Made by a program: the position numbers and the translations under genes. From assembly GCA_023150875.1 (NCBI GenBank), contig JAKLKC010000019.1, forward strand, positions 41,756-105,755: a stretch of DNA of 64,000 nucleotides. Direction: 5' to 3'. Every line of letters starts with the position of its first letter. Within the stretch, counting starts at the first letter, position 1. Under the pieces are notes generated by a model. That model searched no databases. It worked only from the letters and a program-made list of their open reading frames with translations, and had not been told where the DNA came from. Positions 34,136-42,055 of this stretch are shown here, piece by piece. This DNA comes from Myxococcota bacterium. GTDB taxonomy: Bacteria; Myxococcota_A; UBA796; UBA9615; JAKLKC01.

Positions 34136-35952
34136 CCCACCTCCGCCGCCGGCCCCTGGGCCTCGTCCGAGAAGTAGAGGTCGTAGTAGCGCCGGTAGAG
34201 TCCGTCCCGCGTCATCAGCTCCTCGTGGGTGCCCTGCTCGGCCACCCGGCCGTCCCGCAGGACGACGATCCGGTCGACCTCCCGGATCGTGGAGAGGCGG
34301 TGGGCCACCACCAGCGTGGTGCGCCCCCGCATGACCTCGCGGATCGCCTCCTGGATCCGCTCCTCCGCGAAGGTGTCCACGCTGGACGTCGCCTCGTCCA
34401 GGACGAGGACCTCGGGGTCGCAGGCGAGCACCCTTGCGAAGGCCACGAGCTGCCGCTCGCCGGCGCTGAGGTTGCCGCCCCCCTCGCCGACCCTGCCGTC
34501 CAGGCCGCCGAGGCGCTCCACCACCGCCCCCGCCCCGGCGGCGCGCAGGCACGCCGACAGGTCGTCGTCGGAGACCTCGCCCCCCCGGGGAGCCAGGTTC
34601 GCCCGCACCGTCCCCGAGAACAGGAAGACCTCCTGGAGCACCACCCCGACCCGGCGGCGCAGGTCGGCCAGGGGCCAGTCCCGGACGTCGACTCCGTCGA
34701 CGAGCACCCTTCCCTCGGTGGCGTCCCAGGTCCGGTTCAAGAGGCGCAGCAACGTGGACTTCCCCGCTCCGGTGGCCCCCACCAGGGCGACCCTCTCCCC
34801 CGGACGCACGTCCAGGTCCAGGCCCCGGAGCACCTCGCCGTCCCCCGGGCCGTACTGGAACCGCACGCCCTCCAGGCGAACGGCCCCCGAGCGAGGCGGC
34901 GGGGTCGCGCCCCCCCCCACCGGGCGGTCCTCCTCGTCGAGGAGGGCCAACACCCGCTCCGCCGACGCCATTCCCGACTGCATCACCGCGAACTTCACCG
35001 AGATGTCGCGCACGGGGACGAAGAACTTGTCGATGTACTGCACGAAGGCGATCAGGGTGCCGGCGGTCAGGACCCGTCCCGACAGCGCCGTGCTCCCGTA
35101 GGCGATCAGCCCCGCCACCACCACGGAGTTGAGCATGTCCACCAGGGAGAACAGGGCGGCGTCGTAGCGGATGGAACGGCGGTTGGCGTCCATGTACTCG
35201 CGGTTGCGCTCGATGAACTCCGCCAGGGACTCGGGCTCCCGGGCGAAGAGCTGCACCACCCGCACCCCGCCGATCCTCTCCTGGAGGAAGGCGTTGACGG
35301 CGGCGATCTGGGCGCGGATCTCGCGGTAGGCCGCCCGCAGCACCCGCCGGAACCACAGGCTGATGACCAGGAGGACCGGGAGGACCAGGAACGCCGCCAG
35401 GGCGAGCTGGGCGTCGAGGGCCACCAGGGCGACGCAGATCCCCGCCAGGTACACCACGTCCCCGAACAGGGTCAGGAAGCCCGACGCGAACATCTCGCCG
35501 ATCCCCTCGGCGTCGTTGGTCACCCGGGTCAGCAGGCGTCCCGCGGGGTTCGCCTGGTAGTAGCGCGCCGAGAGGTGGAGCAGGTGGCGATGGGTCGCGA
35601 CCCTGAGGTCGTGCACGATGGACTGGCCCGCCCGGGCGGTCCACCACGCCTGGAGCCACCGGAGCCCGTACTCCGCCACCAGGGCGGCGCCCAGGACCGC
35701 CGCGATGGGCAGGATCCCCGCGGGGTCCCGCTGCTTCAGGGGACCGTCGATGCCCACCTTCAGCAGCCAGGGGCGCAGCAGCTCCACCCCGGAGATCAGG
35801 GGCAGCAGCGCCACCGAGCCGGCGAGGGCGCGCCAGTGGGGCAGCGCGTGGCGGAACAGGCGCGTCAGCACGCGGCGGTCCAGGATGGGCGCGGCGTCGG
35901 GCTCCGCCCCGTGGGACGGAGGGGCGGCGCCGCCCCGCCGGGCCTTCTTCAC
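34132..35952 (-). CDS. ABC exporter half-transporter, canonical NBD (MdlB/YheH-like)
   Basis: 606 residues from GTG 35952, whose GTGA overlaps the stop of the partner gene and which has GGGAG upstream. A six-helix type-1 exporter membrane domain occupies about 25-320. The ATPase domain has Walker A VGATGAGKST, a Q-loop, signature NLSAGERQ, Walker B VLVLDEAT with the catalytic Glu intact, and the switch His in VVAHRLST. Its partner has Asp in place of that Glu, so the two form a heterodimer with one canonical and one degenerate site, as in MdlAB, BmrCD and TM287/288. The substrate is probably a lipid, peptide or drug-like molecule; the downstream LpxH-like gene favours an envelope lipid (inference). 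Confidence 0.9.
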   Translation of the reverse strand: MKKARRGGAAPPSHGAEPDAAPILDRRVLTRLFRHALPHWRALAGSVALLPLISGVELLRPWLLKVGIDGPLKQRDPAGILPIAAVLGAALVAEYGLRWLQAWWTARAGQSIVHDLRVATHRHLLHLSARYYQANPAGRLLTRVTNDAEGIGEMFASGFLTLFGDVVYLAGICVALVALDAQLALAAFLVLPVLLVISLWFRRVLRAAYREIRAQIAAVNAFLQERIGGVRVVQLFAREPESLAEFIERNREYMDANRRSIRYDAALFSLVDMLNSVVVAGLIAYGSTALSGRVLTAGTLIAFVQYIDKFFVPVRDISVKFAVMQSGMASAERVLALLDEEDRPVGGGATPPPRSGAVRLEGVRFQYGPGDGEVLRGLDLDVRPGERVALVGATGAGKSTLLRLLNRTWDATEGRVLVDGVDVRDWPLADLRRRVGVVLQEVFLFSGTVRANLAPRGGEVSDDDLSACLRAAGAGAVVERLGGLDGRVGEGGGNLSAGERQLVAFARVLACDPEVLVLDEATSSVDTFAEERIQEAIREVMRGRTTLVVAHRLSTIREVDRIVVLRDGRVAEQGTHEELMTRDGLYRRYYDLYFSDEAQGPAAEVG

Positions 35953-37739
35953 GCCGACTCCCGGCTGGAGAGGCGGCCGTCCTCTTCGAGGAGCTGCCGC
36001 CGGTAGAGGCGGGCGTACCACCCCCCGCGGGACATCAGGTCGTCGTGGGTCCCGGCCTCGGCGATCCGGCCGTCCAGCAGGACCAGGATCCGGTCCATCT
36101 CCTTGAGCCCCAGGGCCCGGTGGGTGACGTGCAGGGTGGTGGTGCCCCGGGTCCTTCCCCGCAGGTTCCGCAGGATCCGGCGCTCCGTCTCGGCGTCCAC
36201 CGCGCTCAGGCAGTCGTCGAAGACCCAGATCCGGGGCTCCATGACCGCGGCCCGGGCGATGGTGAGGCGCTGGCGCTGGCCCCCCGAAAGCGCGACGCCC
36301 CTCTCCCCCACCACGGTGTCGATCCCGTGGGGCAGGGCCAGGACCTCGTCCAGCAGGCACGCCAGGCGGAGGGCCTCGTGGACGCGCTCCACCGGCAGGG
36401 GGCCGGTGCCGAACTCGACGTTGCCCCGCACCGAGGCGGAGAAGAGGAAGGGCTCCTGGGGCACGAAGGCGACGGAACGCCGCAGCGCCGCGAGGGGCAG
36501 CTCCGCCACGTCCCTCCCGTCCACCGCCACCCGCCCCTCCCCTGGGTCGCAGAGGCGGGGCAGGAGCTGGACCAGGGTGGACTTGCCCGCCCCCGAGGGA
36601 CCGACGACGGCAACCTGCTCCCCCGCGCCCACGTCCAGGTCGATCCCCCGCAGCACCTCGTCCCGGTCCCACGAGAAGCGCACTCCCTGGAACTCCACGG
36701 CCCCCCGGGGGACCGCCGCCCCGTCCGCCCGGCCACCGCCGTCCCGCTCCACCACCTCCGGCGCGGCGTGGAGGACCTCCTCCAGCCGGTCCAGGCTGGC
36801 GAGGCCCCGCTGGTACATCACGAGCACCAGCCCCATCACCGTCGTCGGCCACAGGAGCATCCCCAGGTATCCCAGGAACGCGGCGAGGTCCCCGACGGTC
36901 ATCCGGCCGGAGATCACCGCCCGCCCGCCCAGGACGAACACGATGAGGGTGCCGAGCCCCCCCACCGCGCCCAGCAGGGGCATGAGCAGCGCCCGGATGT
37001 TCGCCGCGGCGACGGCCCGCTCCAGGTGGGCGGCGGAGGCGTCGTGGAAGGCCCGGTCCCGGGCGTCCTCCAGGGCGTAGGCCCGCACCACCGCGTGGCC
37101 GGAGATGGTCTCGTGGGCCGCGGTGGACATCGCCGCCAGCCGCTCCTGGGCCTCCGCCGTCACCCCGAACAGGCGCCGGCCGAGGGTGCGGGAGATCCCG
37201 AAGAGCAGGGGGAAGGGCAGCAGCGCGGCGAGCCCCAGGCGGTAGTCCAGGGCGAACATCGGGACCGCGATGGCCGCGTACACGACGCCGGTGTTCACCA
37301 GGTTCAGCAGGCCGGGCCCGAACATGAGCCGCACGTTGGACACGTCGCTGGTGGTGCGGCTGATCAGGTCCCCCACCGGGGTCCGACCGAACCACCGGGG
37401 GGAGAGGGTCATCAGGTGGGCGTAGAGGCGGTTGCGGAGGTCGAACTCGATCCTCCGGCCCCCGTCGAAGATCAGCACCCGGCTGGCGGTGCGGCAGGCC
37501 GCGAGCCCCACCGCCGCCAGGGCCATCCGCCCGGCGATGGCGGGGGCCCGCTCCGGGTGGCCACCCTCGATGGCGTCGATGGCCTGCTTGAGCAGCCACG
37601 GGAGCCACGCGCCCAGGGCGTTGGTCCCCAGGAGGAACACGAAACCGGCGGCGAAGAGGCGGGCGTGGGGCCGCGCGTGGGCCCAGAGCCGGCCGCCGCG
37701 GGCCGGCCCCGGGGCGGCGGGGGCGGTGGATTCGACCAT
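35949..37739 (-). CDS. ABC exporter half-transporter with degenerate catalytic site (MdlA/YheI-like)
   Basis: 596 residues from ATG 37739. Six-helix type-1 exporter domain at about 25-320. The NBD has Walker A VGPSGAGKST, signature ALSGGQRQ and the switch His in HVTHRALG. The Walker B is IWVFDDCLSAVD: the catalytic Glu is Asp, the same change seen in MdlA and BmrC-type subunits, which carry the non-hydrolysing site of heterodimers. First gene of a minus-strand set of five (this gene, its partner, the toroid protein, the small membrane protein, the LpxH-like enzyme) joined by overlaps or a 10-base gap. Divergent from rarA, with TACAAT about 25 bases upstream of its ATG. Confidence 0.9.
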   Translation of the reverse strand: MVESTAPAAPGPARGGRLWAHARPHARLFAAGFVFLLGTNALGAWLPWLLKQAIDAIEGGHPERAPAIAGRMALAAVGLAACRTASRVLIFDGGRRIEFDLRNRLYAHLMTLSPRWFGRTPVGDLISRTTSDVSNVRLMFGPGLLNLVNTGVVYAAIAVPMFALDYRLGLAALLPFPLLFGISRTLGRRLFGVTAEAQERLAAMSTAAHETISGHAVVRAYALEDARDRAFHDASAAHLERAVAAANIRALLMPLLGAVGGLGTLIVFVLGGRAVISGRMTVGDLAAFLGYLGMLLWPTTVMGLVLVMYQRGLASLDRLEEVLHAAPEVVERDGGGRADGAAVPRGAVEFQGVRFSWDRDEVLRGIDLDVGAGEQVAVVGPSGAGKSTLVQLLPRLCDPGEGRVAVDGRDVAELPLAALRRSVAFVPQEPFLFSASVRGNVEFGTGPLPVERVHEALRLACLLDEVLALPHGIDTVVGERGVALSGGQRQRLTIARAAVMEPRIWVFDDCLSAVDAETERRILRNLRGRTRGTTTLHVTHRALGLKEMDRILVLLDGRIAEAGTHDDLMSRGGWYARLYRRQLLEEDGRLSSRESA

Positions 37740-37763
37740 GGGCCTCGGCGGGCGGGGGCGGTC

Positions 37764-37769
37764 ATTGTA
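37764..37769 (-). promoter_or_regulatory. Possible -10 element of the ABC exporter set
   Basis: TACAAT on the minus strand, 24 bases before ATG 37739, matches five of six of the -10 consensus. No convincing -35 lies 16-18 bases further up, so an alternative sigma factor or activator may be needed. Confidence 0.35.
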
Positions 37770-37900
37770 AGCTCTCCGCTGCCGGATCGGGAGCGGCGGG
37801 CGGACTCCGGCATCTCGGTCGCGGGGCCGCCGGGCGTCCCCCGCGATCCCCCGCGCCTCCCCTCCCCCGCCCGGAACCCGATGTCGAGGACCCCGCGCCG

Positions 37901-39256
37901 ATGACCGTGCCCCTCTTCCCGCCTCCGCCGGGCCAGGCGCCCCTGGCCGACCGCGTGCGGCCCCGATCCCTGGACGAGGTCGTCGGGCAGGACCACCTGG
38001 TGGGGCCGGGCCGGCCGCTGCGGCGGGCGGTGGAGGCGGATCGACTGGGGTCGATGCTCCTGTGGGGCCCCCCCGGCACCGGCAAGACCACCCTCGCCCG
38101 GATCGTGGCGCGGCACACCCGGGCGCCGTTCGTGGCCTTCTCCGCGGTCCTGGGGGGGGTGAAGGAGGTGCGGGAGATCGTCGCCGAGGCCGAGGCCCGG
38201 AGGGCCCGGGACGGCTCCCGGACCGTGCTCTTCGTCGACGAGATCCATCGCTTCAACCGGGCCCAGCAGGACGCCTTCCTGCCCCACGTCGAGGGGGGGC
38301 TCCTGGTCCTGATCGGGGCGACGACGGAGAACCCCTCCTTCCAGGTCAACGCGGCGCTGCTCAGCCGTTGCGCCGTCCACGTCCTCCGCCCCCTGGACGA
38401 CGACGCCCTGACCGCCCTGGTCCGCCGGACCCTGGCCGACCCCGAGCGCGGCCTGGGGGGCGAGGGGCTGGCGCTGGACGAGGACGCGGTCCTCGCCCTG
38501 GTCCGCCACGGCGGGGGCGACGCCCGCCGGGTGCTCACCGCCCTGGAACGCGTCCACGAGGCGGTCCGGGGCCGCGCCCCGGGCTCCCCTCCCCTGTCCC
38601 GGGAGGACGTCGCCGCCGCCCTCGGCGAGTCCTGCCTCCTCTACGATCGCGCGGGGGACGAACACTACGACACGGTCTCGGCGTTCATCAAGTCGATGCG
38701 GGGCAGCGATCCCGACGCCGCCCTGTACTGGCTGGCCCGCATGGTCGAGGCCGGCGAGCAGCCCCTCTTCGTCGCCCGAAGGCTGGTGATCTTCGCCAGC
38801 GAGGACGTCGGCAACGCCGATCCCCGGGCCCTGGCGGTCGCGCTGGCCGCCAAGGACGCGGTCGCCTTCCTGGGGATGCCCGAGGCCGCCTACGCCCTCT
38901 CCCAGGCCACGACCTACCTCGCCACCGCCCCCAAGTCCAACAGCGCCAAGGGCTACTTCGCCGCCGCCGAGGCCGCCCGGGGCTCCGGACCCCTCCCCGT
39001 CCCCCTCCACCTCCGGAACGCCGCGACCCCCCTCATGGGCCGCCTCGGCCACGGCGCCGGTTACGACAATCCCCACGACTTCGCCGGCGCCTTCGTGCCC
39101 CAGCGCTACCTCCCCGAGGCCCTGGAGGGGGCTCGCTTCTACGAGCCTTCGGACCAAGGCTACGAGAAGACCGTGCGGGAGCGGCTGGAGATCTGGGGGC
39201 GCAGGCGCGCCCTGGGGGATCGGCGGCCCCGGCGCGGCGACGGAGGCGGACCGTGA
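37901..39256 (+). CDS. rarA: Replication-associated recombination protein A (RarA/MgsA AAA ATPase)
   Basis: 451 residues. The opening LADRVRPRSLDEVVGQDHL is diagnostic. Walker A is LWGPPGTGKTT, Walker B VLFVDEIHRF, sensor 1 GATTENPSF, then LLSRC. The C-terminal part has SAFIKSMRGSDPDAALYWLARM and ending motifs of the MgsA tetramerisation domain. RarA acts at stalled forks with single-strand-binding protein and RecA. The 3' end overlaps a TolQ/MotA-like gene by four bases (GTGA), which is an unusual neighbour for rarA and suggests co-expression. Confidence 0.95.
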   Translation: MTVPLFPPPPGQAPLADRVRPRSLDEVVGQDHLVGPGRPLRRAVEADRLGSMLLWGPPGTGKTTLARIVARHTRAPFVAFSAVLGGVKEVREIVAEAEARRARDGSRTVLFVDEIHRFNRAQQDAFLPHVEGGLLVLIGATTENPSFQVNAALLSRCAVHVLRPLDDDALTALVRRTLADPERGLGGEGLALDEDAVLALVRHGGGDARRVLTALERVHEAVRGRAPGSPPLSREDVAAALGESCLLYDRAGDEHYDTVSAFIKSMRGSDPDAALYWLARMVEAGEQPLFVARRLVIFASEDVGNADPRALAVALAAKDAVAFLGMPEAAYALSQATTYLATAPKSNSAKGYFAAAEAARGSGPLPVPLHLRNAATPLMGRLGHGAGYDNPHDFAGAFVPQRYLPEALEGARFYEPSDQGYEKTVRERLEIWGRRRALGDRRPRRGDGGGP

Positions 39257-40695
39257 GAGGGGACCCCGACGGAGGGCGGGTCGGCGGTCCGGTACCCCTC
39301 CCCCGCCGGAGCCGGGAGGTGCTCCGCTACTTCCTGGTGGGGGTGGCCTTCGACGCCCTGGTGGTGGGCGTGTTCGTCGCCAACCCGACGTGGGCGGCGT
39401 ACTTCTATGCCGGCCAGTTCCCGATCCTCACCCGGACGATCTTCGGCGTCTTCTTCCTGGGCATGGGGATCACCTACGTGAACTTCGCCCGGCTGGTGCG
39501 GGAGGAGCACCGGCTCGACCACGCCCTGCGCCTCTCCGCGGACGAGCACGCCACCCCCTGGTCCCTGGCCGAGGCCCTGCCCTCCTCGGGGGTCCGGGAG
39601 CGCCTCCTGGGGATCCTGGCCCGCCCCGAGAGGGCCCATGAGGGGGATCCCGTCAGCCGCGAGGCCCTGGAGTCCCGGGAGTCCATCCACGCGGGCTGGG
39701 CCCGCTACGTGACCTCGGTGCTCACCATGCTGGGGCTGGTGGGGACCTTCCTGGGCCTGATGGTGGCCATCGACGCCATGCGCACGCTCCTCTCCCTCCA
39801 GGACCAGGACGCCTACTTCGCGGGGGTCGTGGGGGCCCTGCAGGGCATGGGCACCGCCTTCAGCACCTCCCTGGCGGGGGTGTTCGGGGCGGTGGTGCTG
39901 GGCTTCGAGCAGCTCCTGCTGCACCAGGCCCAGCTCTCGTTCCTGACGCGCATCGACCTCTTCACCGAGCGGTGGGTGGTCCCCCGGGCAGAGGTCAAGG
40001 AGGAGGTGACGGGCCTCGCCGTGGAGCTGCACCGCTTCCGCGAGGACCTGAAGTCCTGGCGGGTGGACGCCGCCACCGCCGGGGCGGACCTGCGGGCGGC
40101 GGCGGAGGCGCTGTCCTCCCGCACCGGCGCCCTGGCGGAGACCTCGGCGGCGGTGCTGTCGGCGCTGCGGGGCCGGGACGAGGCCTGGCGGAAGGTAGAG
40201 GAGGAGATCGAGGCCCTGCGCCGCCTCGCCGAGCACGAGAACCGCTCCCTGCTGGACCTGGTGTCCCACCGGGTGGAGGGGCTGGCCGCCGAGCTGGAGT
40301 CGGGCACCCGGAGCGGCGCCCCGGCCCTCGCCCCGGGCGCGGGCTCCCCGTACGTGCCCGGGCCGGCCGGGGCCCCCGCGACCGCCGAGGGGGATCCCCG
40401 GACCCTCGCCGAGCTGCGCCGCATGAACGAGCTGCTGGCCTCGATCCACCGCGAGATGACGGTGGTGCTGCGCGCGGGGGCCCGGAGCATCGAGGACCGG
40501 CAGGCCGAGGTGGCGCGGATCATCTCCCGGGTGGTGCAGCGGATGGACGCCCAGGCGGCGGGCTCCACCGAGCAGGTGCTGCTGCTGCGGACCCTCCTCG
40601 GCTACTTCGGCCAGGACGAGCGGCGCCTCCACCAGCTCATGGCGACCATCGCCGCCGACCGGAAGGGCCCCGGACCCAGCGGGACGGAGGGCTGA
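39253..40695 (+). CDS. MotA/TolQ/ExbB-type proton channel protein with coiled-coil tail
   Basis: 480 residues from GTG 39253, overlapping the rarA stop, with GGAGG six bases upstream. Hydrophobic helices lie at about 17-40, 53-75, 150-177 and 190-220. The pair VLTMLGLVGTFLGLMVAI and GMGTAFSTSLAGVFGAVVLG is the conserved core of the ExbB/TolQ/MotA family. Residues about 240-480 form a long charged, largely helical cytoplasmic tail (coiled-coil-like). Family members assemble as pentamers around two MotB/ExbD-type helices and use the proton gradient. The partner is the OmpA/MotB-like gene three bases downstream. A long tail recalls ZorA and DUF802-type proteins. Confidence 0.85.
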   Translation: MRGDPDGGRVGGPVPLPRRSREVLRYFLVGVAFDALVVGVFVANPTWAAYFYAGQFPILTRTIFGVFFLGMGITYVNFARLVREEHRLDHALRLSADEHATPWSLAEALPSSGVRERLLGILARPERAHEGDPVSREALESRESIHAGWARYVTSVLTMLGLVGTFLGLMVAIDAMRTLLSLQDQDAYFAGVVGALQGMGTAFSTSLAGVFGAVVLGFEQLLLHQAQLSFLTRIDLFTERWVVPRAEVKEEVTGLAVELHRFREDLKSWRVDAATAGADLRAAAEALSSRTGALAETSAAVLSALRGRDEAWRKVEEEIEALRRLAEHENRSLLDLVSHRVEGLAAELESGTRSGAPALAPGAGSPYVPGPAGAPATAEGDPRTLAELRRMNELLASIHREMTVVLRAGARSIEDRQAEVARIISRVVQRMDAQAAGSTEQVLLLRTLLGYFGQDERRLHQLMATIAADRKGPGPSGTEG

Positions 40696-40698
40696 AGC

Positions 40699-41343
40699 GT
40701 GGCCCGCCCCCGCCGCCGCGCCCTGACCGCGCCGGAGCCCGCCCCCCCGTGGCCGTCGTTCGTGGACGTGATGTCCAACATGCTGGTGATCCTGGTGTTC
40801 GTCATCACCCTCCTCTCCATCCGGTCCGGGAGGATGCTGGAGGCCATCGCCGAGAGGGCGGCGGCGAGCGACGCCGAGGCGCTGCTGGCGCAGGAGGTGG
40901 CGCTCCTGGTGGAGACGCCCGGGGTGGCCGTCGAGAGGGAGGGGGCCGAGGTGCGGGTGCGGCTCCAGGAGTCGGTGCTGTTCGACTCCGGCAGCGCCAG
41001 CGTCAAGGCCGACGGCCAGGGGATCCTCGTCGCCCTGGCCCGACGCCTCGCCTCCCTGCCCGGCCGGATCGAGGTCCAGGGCCACACCGACGACGCCCCC
41101 ATCGCGGGGGCCCTGACCCTGCGCTACCCCACCAACTGGGAGCTCTCCACCGCCCGGGCGACGGCGGTGGTGCGGCTGCTCCAGGAGGAGGCGCAGATCC
41201 CCCCCGGGCGCCTCTCGGGGACGGGGTTCGGCGAGCACCGGCCCATCGCCTCCAACGCCACCGACGAGGGCCGCGCCCAGAACCGCCGGATCGAGCTGGT
41301 GGTCCGCCCCGAGGAGCCGGGCGGGGACGGGGCGCCGCCGTGA
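40699..41343 (+). CDS. MotB/OmpA-type stator protein
   Basis: 214 residues from GTG 40699. A short basic cytoplasmic N-terminus is followed by one transmembrane helix with Asp23 at its start (SFVDVMSNMLVILVFVITLL), the position of the proton-carrying Asp in MotB and ZorB. The periplasmic C-terminus is an OmpA-like peptidoglycan-binding domain (VLFDSGSASVKADG, IEVQGHTDDAP, NWELSTARA, RLSGTGFGEHRP, NRRIELVV). With the preceding channel protein it would make a peptidoglycan-anchored proton-driven motor unit. It overlaps the next gene by four bases. Confidence 0.88.
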   Translation: MARPRRRALTAPEPAPPWPSFVDVMSNMLVILVFVITLLSIRSGRMLEAIAERAAASDAEALLAQEVALLVETPGVAVEREGAEVRVRLQESVLFDSGSASVKADGQGILVALARRLASLPGRIEVQGHTDDAPIAGALTLRYPTNWELSTARATAVVRLLQEEAQIPPGRLSGTGFGEHRPIASNATDEGRAQNRRIELVVRPEEPGGDGAPP

Positions 41344-41960
41344 GCGGCCCCCCGGACCCCGTCCACGAGGCCGCGGGCCTGCTGGAGCGCGCCCGGCGGG
41401 CGGGACTGCCGGCGCCGGTGGTCGCCCTGCTGGCGCAGCGGGGTGGGACGGACCCCGAGGTCCGGGGGGCGGTGGCGCGGTGGTTGGACGACGTGGAGGC
41501 CGAGCAGGCCGCCGCCCGGCGCCTGCCGGAGCTGCTGGCGACCCTGGAGATCCCCGAGGTGCCGCCTCCCCCCGAGGGGGCCACCGGCCACCCCGACGCG
41601 CTGCGGGCGATCCGCACCTTGGAGGTCCGCGCCGCCGCCGGAGCCGCCCTCGGATCGCCCCACCCGGGCGACGGGATCTCCCTGGCGGAGAGGGCCCGAA
41701 GCCGTCTCCGGGAGGAGCGGCTCGGGGACGCGGAGGACCCCGGGAGGGCGCGCGTCCGGGAGGTGATCGCCGGGATCGGCGGCCAGGCGGGGATCCCCGT
41801 CCTGCTGGACGAGGAGAAGGACGCGCTCCTCGCCGCCCAGGACCCCGACGAGGCCCTGGAGGTCCTGGGGCGGGCGCGGCTGCGGATCGCCGCCTTCGGC
41901 CGGGAGGCCCGCGCCTGGGTCAAGGAGAGGACGGGGGGGAGGGCGGACGAAGGCGGGTGA
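41340..41960 (+). CDS. Unknown helical protein coupled to the channel/stator pair
   Basis: 206 residues from GTG 41340 (GTGA overlap with the stator gene). It is cytoplasmic and highly charged, with predicted helices (EAAGLLERARRAGLP, WLDDVEAEQAAARRLPELL) and a C-terminal basic segment (GREARAWVKERTGG). No signal peptide, membrane helix or catalytic motif. From memory, proteobacteria have a conserved set DUF3348 - DUF802 (channel-like) - OmpA - DUF2894; this protein has the position and size of DUF2894, but I cannot confirm homology. It is not a ZorC, ZorD or ZorE. Confidence 0.7.
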   Translation: MSGPPDPVHEAAGLLERARRAGLPAPVVALLAQRGGTDPEVRGAVARWLDDVEAEQAAARRLPELLATLEIPEVPPPPEGATGHPDALRAIRTLEVRAAAGAALGSPHPGDGISLAERARSRLREERLGDAEDPGRARVREVIAGIGGQAGIPVLLDEEKDALLAAQDPDEALEVLGRARLRIAAFGREARAWVKERTGGRADEGG

Positions 41961-42055
41961 GGTGGTGACCCTCCTCCCCCCGCCGCGGTCCTTGATCCCG
42001 GTGTAGCGGCGGCGCGCCGGCTGACGGTGCCCCGCGGCGCACCGGTCCCCCGGGC

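Noticed and set aside
39253..41960. Zorya anti-phage system
   Set aside because: ZorA-like and ZorB-like proteins are present, but no ZorC, no ZorD helicase and no ZorE nuclease follow. The cluster is reported only as a motor-like set of unknown role.
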